Assembly (NCBI RefSeq): GCF_000452705.1
Contig: NZ_CP007014.1
Location: 1,674,001-1,738,000 of the forward strand
DNA length: 64,000 nucleotides
From: Pseudomonas syringae CC1557
Lineage (GTDB): Bacteria; Pseudomonadota; Gammaproteobacteria; Pseudomonadales; Pseudomonadaceae
Reading direction: 5' to 3'
Both the position numbers and the translations under genes were made by a program. The notes under the pieces were generated by a model. The model saw nothing but the letters and a program-made list of their open reading frames with translations. It was not told the DNA's origin and did no database searches. Positions 8,515-17,393 of this stretch are shown in pieces (the stretch's first letter is position 1; every line of letters starts with the position of its first letter).

Positions 8515-9858
8515 ATGACTCGCAATGACCCCCATTCGCTGGCGCAGCAGTTGATGGGCATTGATGAAGTGGAGTGTGTGACCCCGGATTTGAACGGTGT
8601 GCCGCGCGGCAAGGTGATGACGGCCGAAGGTTTTCTCGAAGGGCGGCGCTTGCAGCTGGCGCGTGGCGTTTTGCTGCAATGCATCATGGGCGGCTACCCG
8701 CCGGCACGCTTCTATGGCAGTGATGACGGCGACCTGGCCCTGGTCAGCGACCCGCAGCAGATCCACCGCCTGCCCTGGAGCGAGCCGCCTCGTGCTCTGG
8801 CCATCTGTGATGCCATGGACCTGAGCGGCGAGCCGTGCAGGCTGTCCACCCGCAATCAGCTCAAGGCGGTGATTGCTCGCTACGCCGATCGTGGCCTGGC
8901 ACCGGTTGTGGCCACAGAGCTCGAGTTTTTCGTCTTCGCTCCCAATCCTGATCCAATTTTCCCGTTCATGCCGCCGGTCGGGCTGGACGGGCGACGCGAA
9001 GCAGGGCAGTCGGCGTTCAGTATCAGCTCCAGCAATGGCTTGCGTCCGTTCTTCGCCGAGGTCTACATGTGCATGGCAGCACTGGGCCTGCCGCGTGACA
9101 CGGTGATGCACGAGATGGGCGTCAGTCAGTTCGAGATCAACCTGCTGCATGGTGATCCTTTGCTGCTGGCCGACCAGACCTTTCTGTTCAAGCACCTGCT
9201 CAAAGAGGTGGCGCTCAAGCACGGTCTGATCGTGGTGTGCATGGCCAAACCGCTGGCAAGCACGGCGGGCAGTTCGATGCATATTCATCAGAGTGTGGTG
9301 GCAGCGGAGACCGGCCTTAATGTATTCAACGATGTGAACGGCAACGCCACTGCCACGTTCCGTCACTTCATCGGCGGCCAGCAGGCATGCATGGCAGACT
9401 TCACCGCGTTGTTCGCGCCTAATGTGAATTCCTATCAACGTCTGTTCCATCCTTACGCGTCACCCAACAATGCCTGCTGGTCCTACGACAATCGCGCAGC
9501 CGGGCTACGCATTCCGTCGAGTGCAGCGGCGGCCAGAAGGGTGGAGAATCGTTTGCCCGGCGCGGACGCCAACCCTTATCTGGCCATCGCTGCAAGTCTG
9601 GCGGCCGGGCTGTACGGTATTGAGCAGGGCCTGGAACCGACCGCGCCGATGCAGGGTGAAATCGAGGTGCCGGAAGAATTGTCACTTCCGTGTACCTTGC
9701 AGGCCGCTCTTGAGCGTCTGACAAGCAGTCAGTTGGCCAAGGAACTGTTTGGTCATGAATTCATCGAAGGCTACGTCGCGTCAAAGGCCCTGGAGCTGAG
9801 CAGTTTTTTTGACGAGATAACCCCCTGGGAACGGCGCGTTCTGGCGGCCCAGGTTTAA
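8515..9858 (+). CDS. glutamine synthetase family protein, probable gamma-glutamylpolyamine synthetase
   Basis: The protein has 447 residues and lies in the length range of PuuA/SpuI-type enzymes that ligate glutamate to putrescine or related amines with ATP. The beta-grasp N-terminal domain covers residues ~15-105 (VECVTPDLNGVPRGK). The catalytic domain has the first metal-ligand motif ATELEFFVF, the second in HEMGVSQFEINLLHG, the glutamate/ATP loop AGSSMHIHQS, and the arginine-rich active-site segment NRAAGLRIPSS followed by VENRLPGADANPYL. It lacks the adenylylation-tyrosine tail expected of housekeeping GlnA. It is followed by an MFS transporter 54 bases on. The exact amine is not determinable here. 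Confidence 0.82.
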   Translation: MTRNDPHSLAQQLMGIDEVECVTPDLNGVPRGKVMTAEGFLEGRRLQLARGVLLQCIMGGYPPARFYGSDDGDLALVSDPQQIHRLPWSEPPRALAICDAMDLSGEPCRLSTRNQLKAVIARYADRGLAPVVATELEFFVFAPNPDPIFPFMPPVGLDGRREAGQSAFSISSSNGLRPFFAEVYMCMAALGLPRDTVMHEMGVSQFEINLLHGDPLLLADQTFLFKHLLKEVALKHGLIVVCMAKPLASTAGSSMHIHQSVVAAETGLNVFNDVNGNATATFRHFIGGQQACMADFTALFAPNVNSYQRLFHPYASPNNACWSYDNRAAGLRIPSSAAAARRVENRLPGADANPYLAIAASLAAGLYGIEQGLEPTAPMQGEIEVPEELSLPCTLQAALERLTSSQLAKELFGHEFIEGYVASKALELSSFFDEITPWERRVLAAQV

Positions 9859-9912
9859 GAATCGCAGTGTCGGGCTCGCCCATTCGGGCGACTCCCTATT
9901 TTTGGAAAGTTG

Positions 9913-11304
9913 ATGCGCCAAATCTGGAAGTCCTTTCGAGCGCTTTATTTTGCCTCGTTGATGATGTTGATCGGCTCGGGTCTGCTGAGCACTTATCTGG
10001 CCCTGCGCCTGGCGGCCGATCAGGTCGACAGCCTGTGGGTCGGTGCGTTGATGGCCGCGAACTATTTCGGTCTGGTCCTGGGCGGCAAGATCGGTCACCG
10101 CCTGATCGGCCGCGTCGGTCACATTCGCGCCTACGCCACCTGCGCCGGGATCGTCGGTGCGGCCGTGCTCGGGCACGGTCTGATCAGTTGGCTGCCGGCC
10201 TGGCTGGTGCTGCGGGTGATCGTCGGTCTGGGCATGATGTGCCAATACATGGTCATCGAGAGCTGGCTCAACGAGCAGGCCGAGGCCAAGCAGCGCGGCA
10301 TGGTGTTCAGCGGCTACATGATTGCGTCCTATCTCGGCCTAGTGCTGGGGCAACTGGTGCTGGTGGTTCACCCGCAACTGGGCCCTGAGCTGCTGATGCT
10401 GGTGGCGCTGTGTTTTGCGTTGTGTCTGGTGCCCGTAGCCATGACTCGGGCCATTCACCCGGCACCTTTGCATCCTGCACCACTGGAACCGCGCTTTTTC
10501 ATGAAGCGCGTTCCGCAATCGCTGACGGCGGTTCTGGGCGCCGGGCTGATCATTGGTTCGTTCTACGGTCTTGCGCCGGTCTACGCTGCCGAACAGGGGC
10601 TGTCCACCGAGCAGGTCGGTCTGTTCATGGGTTGCTGCATTCTTGCCGGTTTCCTCGTGCAATGGCCTCTGGGCCTGTTGTCGGACCGCTATGACCGCTC
10701 CGTGCTGATGCGGGTATTTGCGGCTGCACTGGTTGTCGCTTCACTGCCGCTGGCGGTGTTCCCCAGCGTGCCGGTCGAGGTGCTGTTCGGCGTCGGTTTC
10801 CTGGCCTCGCTGATGCAGTTCTGCCTCTACCCGCTGGCCGTGGCATTCGCCAATGACCACGTCGAGGCCGAGCGGCGTGTGTCGCTGACCGCGATGCTGC
10901 TCATGACCTACGGGATTGGCGCAAGCATTGGTCCGCTGGCTGCGGGTGTGGTCATGAAAGTTTTCGGCGGCCACATGCTGTATGTGTTTGTCTGCGGCGC
11001 TGCGGCGATTCTCGTGCTGTTGATCAGGCCAAAGGCCGTTACTCACCTGCATCAGGTGGAAAACGCTCCACTGCACCACGTGGCAATGCCGGACAGTATG
11101 TCCAGTTCGCCGTTGGTGGTGGCGCTCGACCCGCGTGTGGATGAGCAGGTGGTGCAGGACCAGATGCAGACGACCGTCGAGCCGGAAGTGGCCGCCGAAG
11201 AGCCCGGGCTTGAGCCTGAAGCTGAGGTCGCGGCTGATGCCGGGGTCGATGAGGAAAAGCCAGAGGAAGAGCGTGAGGGTGAGCGCGAGACCTGGAAGGC
11301 CTGA
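9913..11304 (+). CDS. MFS transporter (YcaD-like) with acidic C-terminal tail
   Basis: The ATG at 9913 follows GGAAAG and gives 463 residues. About twelve hydrophobic helices are visible in residues ~10-380. The MFS loop-2/3 motif is present as GGKIGHRLIGRVGHIR, and the loop-8/9 counterpart as GLLSDRYDRSVLMR. Residues ~400-463 form a cytoplasmic tail very rich in Glu and Asp (repeated PEVAAEEPGLEPEAE style), which is unusual for the family. It resembles the YcaD/UMF-type drug-proton antiporter group, but the substrate is unknown. Proximity to the glutamine-synthetase-like gene may mean co-transcription. A terminator hairpin follows at 11327. Confidence 0.82.
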   Translation: MRQIWKSFRALYFASLMMLIGSGLLSTYLALRLAADQVDSLWVGALMAANYFGLVLGGKIGHRLIGRVGHIRAYATCAGIVGAAVLGHGLISWLPAWLVLRVIVGLGMMCQYMVIESWLNEQAEAKQRGMVFSGYMIASYLGLVLGQLVLVVHPQLGPELLMLVALCFALCLVPVAMTRAIHPAPLHPAPLEPRFFMKRVPQSLTAVLGAGLIIGSFYGLAPVYAAEQGLSTEQVGLFMGCCILAGFLVQWPLGLLSDRYDRSVLMRVFAAALVVASLPLAVFPSVPVEVLFGVGFLASLMQFCLYPLAVAFANDHVEAERRVSLTAMLLMTYGIGASIGPLAAGVVMKVFGGHMLYVFVCGAAAILVLLIRPKAVTHLHQVENAPLHHVAMPDSMSSSPLVVALDPRVDEQVVQDQMQTTVEPEVAAEEPGLEPEAEVAADAGVDEEKPEEEREGERETWKA

Positions 11305-11326
11305 ATGTAGCGGGAGGGAAGTGGAT

Positions 11327-11350
11327 GATTGCGGCAGGGCTGCCGCAATC
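11327..11350. terminator. bidirectional hairpin between the MFS gene and ycgR
   Basis: The perfect 10-bp stem GATTGCGGCA / TGCCGCAATC with loop GGGC sits between the convergent MFS and ycgR genes. Confidence 0.8.
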
Positions 11351-11371
11351 ACCGGTCATGCGGTGTTGCTG

Positions 11372-12118
11372 TCAGAAATCGTCGTCTTTATCGAAGCGAC
11401 GTGCCTCACGTTGCAACTGGTAGACAAACCGCTCGACCTGCCGCTGTACCAGCCCGCTCATGTTGTGAAAGCGTACGCCGGCAAAGGTGGTGTGAAAGCG
11501 CTCTTCGAAATACAGATGGCGCAGTTCGACGGGTGCGGTCATGGCGCCAAATGGCAATTTGGCTATAAACCGGTCGTAAACCTGGCCCAGTTGCATGCGG
11601 TCAGACACATCGCCCTCAAAGCGCAATTTGCAGCCGGTCGCGGAAATATCCAGCAATTTGCCGGTCAGCGTTGATTTCAGACGTTCGCCGCCGATCTCGA
11701 CATCAACCAGCTGAGCCAGCTTGAGCGCTGCGCGAAACGCATTGCGACGCTGGTGATAAATAACTTCTTCAGGCATCGGGCCGCGGTACATGCGCTGGCC
11801 GTCAGCCTCGACAATGTCCATGTGCGCGGAGCTTTCCCAGGCGATACGTACGCCGTCGTGAAAACCTTCCACGCGATAGGGTTCGCCATTGCTGATGAAG
11901 CGTTCGCCATCACGGGGGATCATTTCGTCGAGCGCAATGCTGTTGCTGTCGCGGTCGACTTCGAGCAGATAGCTCTGGAAGCGCTGGGCGCGCTCATGGA
12001 AGGTAATGATCAAAGGATCATGACTGTCGACGAGCAGCCGCAGGTTTGCAGCAATTTCCAAAGGTGTATTAAGGACCTTCGGGGGCTGCGGAGCATCGTC
12101 CGCGCTTGAGCCATTCAC
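11372..12118 (-). CDS. ycgR: flagellar brake protein YcgR (PilZ, c-di-GMP binding)
   Basis: The 248-residue protein starts at a GTG (complement 12116-12118) with GGAG upstream. The N-terminal YcgR domain covers residues ~18-118. A C-terminal PilZ domain carries the c-di-GMP motifs RRNAFR (124-129) and DISATG (157-162). YcgR binds the flagellar switch or stator when c-di-GMP is high and slows the motor. The gene lies just downstream of flgN and flgM on the same strand, as in other pseudomonads, so it is likely co-expressed with them. Both ligand motifs are intact, so it is predicted to be functional. Confidence 0.93.
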   Translation of the reverse strand: MNGSSADDAPQPPKVLNTPLEIAANLRLLVDSHDPLIITFHERAQRFQSYLLEVDRDSNSIALDEMIPRDGERFISNGEPYRVEGFHDGVRIAWESSAHMDIVEADGQRMYRGPMPEEVIYHQRRNAFRAALKLAQLVDVEIGGERLKSTLTGKLLDISATGCKLRFEGDVSDRMQLGQVYDRFIAKLPFGAMTAPVELRHLYFEERFHTTFAGVRFHNMSGLVQRQVERFVYQLQREARRFDKDDDF

Positions 12119-12199
12119 GTTCTTGAATCTCCAGGCAAAATACTACAGCAACGCAATAACAGCATTCTGCCACTACGCGCAAAACCTTGATACAGGAAG

Positions 12200-12667
12200 T
12201 TACGCCTGACTCAGGGGGCGCGGCTTGGCTCTCAGGGCGGTCGATCCGCGACTGTCATAAAGCGTCGGCGTATCGCCGCCGTTGAGTATCCGAAGCTGAT
12301 GAGCAGTGCTGATCTGTTGCAACTGGATAAGACTACCATTCTGATCATTCAGAATCTGGCACTCATTGATCAATGCACTCAGTTCATCACCGGACGTCAA
12401 CAATTGCTCGCCGACTTCCGACTGGCTGGCCAGTTGCTGAAGACCGTCACGATTGGCTGGCAGCCCCATCCCCGCAAGGACCTGGCTGCGTTTGCGCCCA
12501 TGCTGATCAAGAAGGATCACCAGCGCCTGCTTCTGCGCCAGTACCTGCTCCATCTCGCCCATGTCGCGGCCGTGAAGAATCAATGATTCGGCCTGCAACA
12601 GCTCGAGAAGCTGACGGGCAGCGACCATATCGTCGGTAATCATCTGCAGCAAAGTAGTGTCTTGCAT
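12200..12667 (-). CDS. flgN: flagellar export chaperone FlgN
   Basis: The 155-residue, mostly helical protein has the FlgN-family layout: LLQMITDDMVAARQLLELLQ at the N-terminus, then a second long helix region (MGEMEQVLAQKQALVILLD). FlgN holds the hook-filament junction proteins FlgK and FlgL in the cytoplasm and delivers them to the export gate. It lies between flgM (12717) and ycgR (11372), all on the minus strand, and probably shares the FliA promoter upstream of flgM. Confidence 0.93.
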   Translation of the reverse strand: MQDTTLLQMITDDMVAARQLLELLQAESLILHGRDMGEMEQVLAQKQALVILLDQHGRKRSQVLAGMGLPANRDGLQQLASQSEVGEQLLTSGDELSALINECQILNDQNGSLIQLQQISTAHQLRILNGGDTPTLYDSRGSTALRAKPRPLSQA

Positions 12668-12716
12668 CGCATGCTCTGGTTTTTAAGCGTCCAGAATATC
12701 CAGCGCGAGCCGTGGC

Positions 12717-13031
12717 TTAGCGTTGGGTTTCGAAATTCAACAGTTTGCTGGCAACACGGTTGCTGTCGACTTTATAGCTACCGTCTGCGATGGCCTGTTT
12801 GAGCTCGGCGACGCGTGCACTGTTGACGGTGGGCAAATCGTTCAGCTTGTCCGTGATTTTATGCAACTGTTGAGCCTCACTGCTCAAGGAAAACGTTTCC
12901 CCGGTGCTTTTGACGCCTGCGGTGACTGCAGGTGCCAGCGCATCGGTTTTGGCGGTGTCTTTACTGGGCCCGGTACGCGATGTACTGGCGGCAGGCTGTG
13001 AATTATTAAGGCGGCTAAAATCTATGACCAT
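12717..13031 (-). CDS. flgM: anti-sigma-28 factor FlgM
   Basis: The ATG complementary to 13029-13031 gives 104 residues ([16 protein letters not shown]). The disordered N-terminal half is rich in Ser, Ala and Thr. The C-terminal half holds the FliA-binding helices ([40 protein letters not shown]). FlgM holds FliA inactive until the hook is complete and is then secreted. A FliA-type promoter lies 38 bases upstream, giving the usual feedback in which FliA drives its own inhibitor. flgA precedes it on the same strand. Confidence 0.94.
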   Translation of the reverse strand: MVIDFSRLNNSQPAASTSRTGPSKDTAKTDALAPAVTAGVKSTGETFSLSSEAQQLHKITDKLNDLPTVNSARVAELKQAIADGSYKVDSNRVASKLLNFETQR

Positions 13032-13068
13032 GATTGAAAAACCTCTGGGTGTTTGGACGCTTGCCTTG

Positions 13069-13095
13069 TTTTCGGCCAACCCCGATCAAACTTTA
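13069..13095 (-). promoter_or_regulatory. FliA (sigma-28) promoter of flgM
   Basis: On the minus strand the sequence reads TAAAGTTT, 11 bases, GCCGAAAA. This matches the sigma-28 consensus TAAAGTTT-N11-GCCGATAA at 15 of 16 positions with exact spacing, 38 bases before the flgM start. Confidence 0.85.
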
Positions 13096-13191
13096 GGCTG
13101 ATTGTGAGAAAGCTTCCCAATAGACGACATTTGCCGTCGGGCATTCCCCGCAGTCTAAAAAAAACACACCCTTCGCGCCACCATCAATGCG

Positions 13192-13950
13192 TTACATGGC
13201 CACTTCCACCTGCCCGGGGCCGGTGACACTGGCTTTGATCACCCGCTGGGAATTGAGGTTTTTCACCCTTATCTGCTCGTTGAAACCACCATCGGACATC
13301 GCTTCGCCAGGCATACGAACCGCCAGTGTGCCGGTACGGGCGATGATCACCACCTGATCGCCCTTGTGAACCATTTGTGGCTGCTCCAGCGCCACCGGTG
13401 TAATGACCTGGTCGATGACCATCTGTCGGACAACTTTCTGACCCACTGCCTGATCAAGCGATGCCAGGAAGCCCTGACCCAGGCTGCTGACATCCCGCTC
13501 GCGCATCGCAACATCTTCTTCAGTGACGATGGCGTCGCGTTTCAGCGGCCGCATCACGGTGACGACATTGCGGAAAAGCTGGACCTGGGCGGGCACGAAC
13601 ACGGTCCAGGGCGACGAACCCTCGCAACGAACACGCACGGTGACCCGGCCAACCGGTCGAGGACTTTCCAGCGTGGCTGTCAAATCCTTGTCGCAGGCAT
13701 TCATCCTCATGCGCGGGTCGAGCTGCTTGACCTGTATGTCGTGACGCCCGTCAATCTGGTTGGTTGCCAAATAGTCTTCTACTGTGAACTCAAGAAACCC
13801 TTGGGTGACGCCGATAAGCTGTTCAGGCAGTGTGAAATTCTCTGCACGGGCGAGGTTGCCCGCGCCGCAAAGGCACAGCAGAGCGATTGCGCACAGAAGC
13901 CTGCGGGTTTCTAATGCGAGGTGTCGAGAAATTGTCGTCTTTGCGTTCAT
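13192..13950 (-). CDS. flgA: flagellar P-ring assembly chaperone FlgA
   Basis: The true start is the ATG complementary to 13948-13950 (MNAKTTISRHLALETRRLL), giving 252 residues; the frame stays open far upstream but that part overlaps cheV. A Sec signal peptide ends near residue 36 (GAGNLARA). The mature protein carries a SAF-type domain (LKRDAIVTEEDVAMRERDV, residues ~150-205) and a C-terminal beta domain ending VIKASVTGPGQVEVAM. FlgA chaperones FlgI in the periplasm during P-ring building. An RpoN-type promoter lies 13 bases upstream. Confidence 0.94.
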   Translation of the reverse strand: MNAKTTISRHLALETRRLLCAIALLCLCGAGNLARAENFTLPEQLIGVTQGFLEFTVEDYLATNQIDGRHDIQVKQLDPRMRMNACDKDLTATLESPRPVGRVTVRVRCEGSSPWTVFVPAQVQLFRNVVTVMRPLKRDAIVTEEDVAMRERDVSSLGQGFLASLDQAVGQKVVRQMVIDQVITPVALEQPQMVHKGDQVVIIARTGTLAVRMPGEAMSDGGFNEQIRVKNLNSQRVIKASVTGPGQVEVAM

Positions 13951-13962
13951 GAGGTTATAAAT

Positions 13963-13978
13963 AGCAAAGCCCGTGCCG
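13963..13978 (-). promoter_or_regulatory. RpoN (sigma-54) promoter of flgA
   Basis: On the minus strand the element reads CGGCACGGGCTTTGCT: GG and GC exactly 10 bases apart, close to the consensus TGGCACG-N4-TTGCW. It lies in the short flgA-cheV divergent gap. Confidence 0.8.
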
Positions 13979-14028
13979 CTTGTTGATCGGGTGTGTGGGC
14001 GGCGGTCATTTTGGTAAGGGGGTTCGGC

Positions 14029-14955
14029 ATGGCAGGTGTAATGGATTCGGTAAACCAGCGAACTCAGCTGGTGGGTCAGAATCGCCTGGAGCTGCTCTTG
14101 TTTCGTCTCGACGGCAAGCAGCTCTATGGGATCAACGTCTTCAAGGTTAAAGAAGTACTGCAATGTCCCAAACTCACTGTCATGCCCAAGTCGAGCAAGA
14201 TCGTTCGGGGCGTTGCCAATATTCGTGGCGGCACCATTCCGATCATGGATCTGGCGATGGCGACAGGCTCCGCCGGGATGATTTCGCTGGTTAATTCCTT
14301 CGTCATCATTACCGAGTACAACACCAAGGTTCAGGGCTTTCTGGTGCATTCCGTAGAACGCATCGTCAACATGAACTGGGAAGAGATCCATCCACCACCC
14401 AAGGGCACCGGGCGCGATCACTACCTGACCGCCGTTACCCGGGTCGACAATCAGTTGGTGGAAATCATCGACGTCGAAAAAATTCTCGCCGAAGTGGCGC
14501 CTGTTTCCGAAGAAATCTCGATCGGTGTTATTGATGCCGATATTCAGCACAAGGCAGTCTCGCTGCGCGTTCTGACGGTCGACGACTCGTCGGTAGCGCG
14601 CAAGCAGGTGAGCCGCTGCCTGGAAACCGTCGGCGTTGAAGTGGTAGCCCTCAACGACGGTCGTCAGGCGCTGGATTACTTGCTCAAGATGGTCGAAGAA
14701 GGAAAAAAACCGGAAGAAGAGTTCCTGATGATGATCTCCGACATTGAAATGCCGGAGATGGATGGCTATACCCTTACAGCGGCGATACGTAATGACCCGC
14801 GCCTGCAGAAGATGCACATCACCTTGCACACCTCGTTGTCCGGGGTGTTCAACCAGGCGATGGTCAAGAAGGTCGGTGCTGATGACTTCCTTGCCAAATT
14901 CCGGCCTGATGACCTGGCGGCCAGGGTTGTTGCGCGGATCAAGGCAGCAGAATAA
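14029..14955 (+). CDS. cheV: chemotaxis coupling protein CheV
   Basis: The ATG at 14029 follows TAAGGGGG and gives 308 residues. Residues ~15-165 are a CheW-like coupling domain (LLLFRLDGKQLYGINVFKVKE). Residues ~175-305 are a receiver domain with the acidic pair in VDDSSVARKQ, phospho-acceptor Asp in ISDIEMPEMDG and the Thr/Lys pair further on (LHTS, FLAKF). CheV links chemoreceptors to CheA and tunes adaptation through phosphorylation. It is followed by cheR after 51 bases and diverges from flgA, the usual Pseudomonas order. Confidence 0.95.
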   Translation: MAGVMDSVNQRTQLVGQNRLELLLFRLDGKQLYGINVFKVKEVLQCPKLTVMPKSSKIVRGVANIRGGTIPIMDLAMATGSAGMISLVNSFVIITEYNTKVQGFLVHSVERIVNMNWEEIHPPPKGTGRDHYLTAVTRVDNQLVEIIDVEKILAEVAPVSEEISIGVIDADIQHKAVSLRVLTVDDSSVARKQVSRCLETVGVEVVALNDGRQALDYLLKMVEEGKKPEEEFLMMISDIEMPEMDGYTLTAAIRNDPRLQKMHITLHTSLSGVFNQAMVKKVGADDFLAKFRPDDLAARVVARIKAAE

Positions 14956-15006
14956 CCATCCGGGGGCGTCGTCCCTGGTGATTCACATGATTTGAGAGGC
15001 GGCACC

Positions 15007-15834
15007 TTGTCTACGGGTAATTTGGATTTTGATCAGTTCCGGGTATTTCTGGAAAAAGCCTGTGGCATCTTGCTTGGGGAAAACAAGCAGTACCTGGTGT
15101 CCAGCCGCCTCAACAAATTGATGGAGCAGCAGAGCATCAAGTCGTTGGGCGAGCTGGTCCAGCGTATTCAGACCCAGCCGCGCAGCGGCCTGCGCGAGCA
15201 GGTGGTTGATGCCATGACCACTAACGAAACCCTGTGGTTTCGCGACACTTACCCGTTTGAAGTGTTGAAGAACAAGGTGCTGCCCGAGCAGATCAAGGCC
15301 AGCCCCGGCCAGCGTTTGCGCATCTGGTCGGCAGCCTGCTCGTCGGGTCAGGAACCGTATTCGCTGTCGATGTCCATCGACGAGTTTGAGCGCGCCAACC
15401 CAAGCCAGCTCAAATCAGGTGTGCAGATCGTGGCAACCGATCTGTCCGGCTTGATGCTCAATAACTGCAAGACGGGCGAATATGACAGCCTGGCGATTGG
15501 CCGGGGTTTGTCACCGGATCGCCTGCAACGTTTTTTTGACGTGAAAAGCCCGGGCCGCTGGGTGGTCAAGACGCCGATCAAGAGTCGCGTGGAATTCCGC
15601 TCGTTCAACCTGCTCGACAGCTACTCGGCGCTGGGCAAGTTCGACATCGTGTTCTGCCGTAACGTATTGATCTACTTCTCGGCCGAAGTGAAGAAAGACA
15701 TCCTGCTGCGTATCCACGGCACGCTCAAGCCAGGCGGCTACCTGTTTCTGGGTGCCTCCGAAGCGCTTAATGGTTTGCCTGATCACTACCAGATGGTCCA
15801 GTGCAGTCCGGGGATTATCTACAAGGCCAAGTGA
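15007..15834 (+). CDS. cheR: chemotaxis protein glutamate methyltransferase CheR
   Basis: I take the TTG at 15007 as start (AGAGG at 14995-14999, seven bases away), giving 275 residues; an earlier TTG at 14992 would place the Shine-Dalgarno inside the gene. The N-terminal helical CheR domain covers residues ~5-60. The SAM-binding methyltransferase domain includes RDTYPFEVL, WSAACSSGQEPYS and DIVFCRNVLIYF. The enzyme methylates chemoreceptor glutamates. In P. aeruginosa the gene after cheR leads into hsbA; here it is followed by a terminator and an accessory insertion. Confidence 0.95.
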   Translation: MSTGNLDFDQFRVFLEKACGILLGENKQYLVSSRLNKLMEQQSIKSLGELVQRIQTQPRSGLREQVVDAMTTNETLWFRDTYPFEVLKNKVLPEQIKASPGQRLRIWSAACSSGQEPYSLSMSIDEFERANPSQLKSGVQIVATDLSGLMLNNCKTGEYDSLAIGRGLSPDRLQRFFDVKSPGRWVVKTPIKSRVEFRSFNLLDSYSALGKFDIVFCRNVLIYFSAEVKKDILLRIHGTLKPGGYLFLGASEALNGLPDHYQMVQCSPGIIYKAK

Positions 15835-15862
15835 CGGTCTGTCAGTCGCCTGTCATAAAGAA

Positions 15863-15886
15863 AGAGATCTTCGGGTCTCTTTTTTT
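15863..15886 (+). terminator. Rho-independent terminator of cheV-cheR
   Basis: The stem AGAGATC / GGTCTCT closes a TTCG tetraloop and is followed by a seven-base T-run (15880-15886), 28 bases after the cheR stop. Confidence 0.93.
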
Positions 15887-15927
15887 ATGGGCGGACGAAA
15901 ACAGCCTTTAACGTCTGCCCATCGGTT

Positions 15928-16806
15928 TCATGTTTGCGTACTACTGCCGCTCACCAGCTTTGCAAACGCGTTGGCTGCGGCACTCTGGTATCCGTTTTTA
16001 CGCCGCAGCAGCGCAACCGTCCGCCTTGGCAGGGCAGGGATTGTCTGAACTTCGTGTAATCCAGGCTGCTCGCGAACGATGGCATCGGGAAGAATGGTCG
16101 CCATGCGGCCCTGGGCAACGACCTTGAGCAAAATGGCAATCGAGTTGGCTTCAAGGCCGACCGTCGGCTTGAAGTTCTGCGTCTGGCACCAGGCATCCAG
16201 CAACTGGCGAGTGGCGAAGCCGGGGGCGAGCAAGGCAAAGCGAAGCGCCTGCAGGTCGTCAAGTGTCAGCGCGGCCTGCTTTTCGGGGCCAGACTTGGCC
16301 ATGACCAGGCACAGCTGTTCATCGAACAGAGGCTGGCTGTCTATCTCGACAGCATGACTGCCGGCAAAACCTATGGCCAGATCGAGCGCGTCACTGATCA
16401 ATGCCTCGGTAATCTGCTCCAGAGGCAGCTCTATGAGGATGATTGCCACTCCGGGATACAGCGCGCTGAAGCGGTCTATCAGCGGCGCTATCAGGTATTC
16501 ACTGAAGGTTGGCGTGACGCCGAGGCGCAATTGTCCACGTGACAGGTCGCTGACATCGTTCAGCGCACGCTTTCCGGCATCCAGCTCAAGCAGGCAGCGA
16601 CGCGCGTGGTCCAGATACACGCGGCCAGCATCGGTCGGCACGACACTGCGGCGGGTGCGGTCGAACAGTTGCACACCCAGGCTGCTTTCCAGTTGCCTGA
16701 TTTGCTGCGACAACGCCGGTTGGGAGACATGCAGGGCCTCGGCCGCCCGAGTGAAATTGCCATGGTCGGCGACTGCCAGCAAATAGCGTATATGGCGTAA
16801 CAGCAC
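15928..16806 (-). CDS. cynR: LysR-family regulator CynR of cyanate metabolism
   Basis: The GTG complementary to 16804-16806 gives 292 residues beginning MLLRHIRYLLAVADHGNFTR, which matches the canonical LysR start; an ATG at 16842 would add 12 residues. The winged helix-turn-helix (TRAAEALHVSQPALSQQI) occupies residues ~15-60. The effector-binding domain follows (RGQLRLGVTPTFSEYLIAPL) and ends near RRTVALLRRKNGYQSAAANAF, very like E. coli CynR. CynR activates cyanase genes in the presence of cyanate, and here it is divergent from cynS. It is part of the accessory block separating cheR from flgB. Confidence 0.85.
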   Translation of the reverse strand: MLLRHIRYLLAVADHGNFTRAAEALHVSQPALSQQIRQLESSLGVQLFDRTRRSVVPTDAGRVYLDHARRCLLELDAGKRALNDVSDLSRGQLRLGVTPTFSEYLIAPLIDRFSALYPGVAIILIELPLEQITEALISDALDLAIGFAGSHAVEIDSQPLFDEQLCLVMAKSGPEKQAALTLDDLQALRFALLAPGFATRQLLDAWCQTQNFKPTVGLEANSIAILLKVVAQGRMATILPDAIVREQPGLHEVQTIPALPRRTVALLRRKNGYQSAAANAFAKLVSGSSTQT

Positions 16807-16915
16807 GGCATCACCATAAGTCAGGGTTATGGCGATGATCATAAATCAGTCTTGGATCTTATGGTAATAGTTGCCGATCCTGTGACTGACGTGAATTCAT
16901 TCGGGAGGGTTACCT
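16807..16915. promoter_or_regulatory. divergent cynR/cynS control region
   Basis: This 109-base gap between head-to-head genes contains an imperfect LysR-type dyad, CTTATGGTAATAG near 16858-16870, inside flanking GGATC...GATCC arms (about 16854-16880). LysR regulators usually bind such T-N11-A dyads. The operator call is inference. AT-rich sequence nearby would suit the cynS promoter. Confidence 0.45.
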
Positions 16916-17383
16916 ATGCCGCACAGCAATATTTCCAGAGCGCCGCGTCAGAATCTGACTGAACGTGTGCTGCAGGCCAAGACCGCAAAGAACCTGACCT
17001 GGGCCGGGCTCGCAGAAGGTACGGGGTTGAGCGTGGTGTATGTCACCGCTGCATTGCTCGGTCAGCACCCTTTGCCGGAAGCGGTTGCCGAGGTAGTTGC
17101 CGAGCGTCTCGGGCTGGACAGGGACGCGGTCGCTGAGCTGCAAACCATCCCGTTGCGTGGCAATGTCGAAGACGTTTCCAGTGACCCGACGATCTACCGC
17201 TTCCACGAAATGGTTCAGGTCTACGGCACTACGTTGAAGGCGTTGGTGCATGAACAGTTCGGCGACGGCATCATCAGCGCCATCAACTTCAAGCTCGACA
17301 TCAAGAAAGTCGAGGATCCGGAAGGGGGCGAGCGAGCCGTGATAACCCTCGACGGAAAATTCCTGCCCTACAAACCATTCTAA
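16916..17383 (+). CDS. cynS: cyanate hydratase (cyanase)
   Basis: The protein has 155 residues, one fewer than E. coli CynS. It catalyses bicarbonate-dependent breakdown of cyanate to ammonia and CO2. The N-terminal helix-turn-helix-like domain covers residues ~10-80 ([20 protein letters not shown]). The catalytic domain holds R95 and E98 in [13 protein letters not shown] and S121 in [11 protein letters not shown], corresponding to R96, E99 and S122 of the E. coli enzyme, so all three catalytic residues are present. It ends with the conserved [11 protein letters not shown]. The enzyme supplies nitrogen and detoxifies cyanate. Confidence 0.95.
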   Translation: MPHSNISRAPRQNLTERVLQAKTAKNLTWAGLAEGTGLSVVYVTAALLGQHPLPEAVAEVVAERLGLDRDAVAELQTIPLRGNVEDVSSDPTIYRFHEMVQVYGTTLKALVHEQFGDGIISAINFKLDIKKVEDPEGGERAVITLDGKFLPYKPF

Positions 17384-17393
17384 GGACGCTGAT

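Noticed and set aside
8044..9450. 468-codon minus-strand frame opposite the glutamine-synthetase-like gene
   Set aside because: Antisense shadow of well-supported genes with no ribosome-binding site or family resemblance.
13096..13191. Terminator between flgA and flgM
   Set aside because: A GACG/CGTC dyad and a run of A/T are present but in the wrong order for a Rho-independent terminator on the minus strand.
13951..14829. Upstream extension of the flgA frame, antisense to cheV
   Set aside because: The signal peptide begins at 13950, and the extension overlaps cheV, which is unmistakable.
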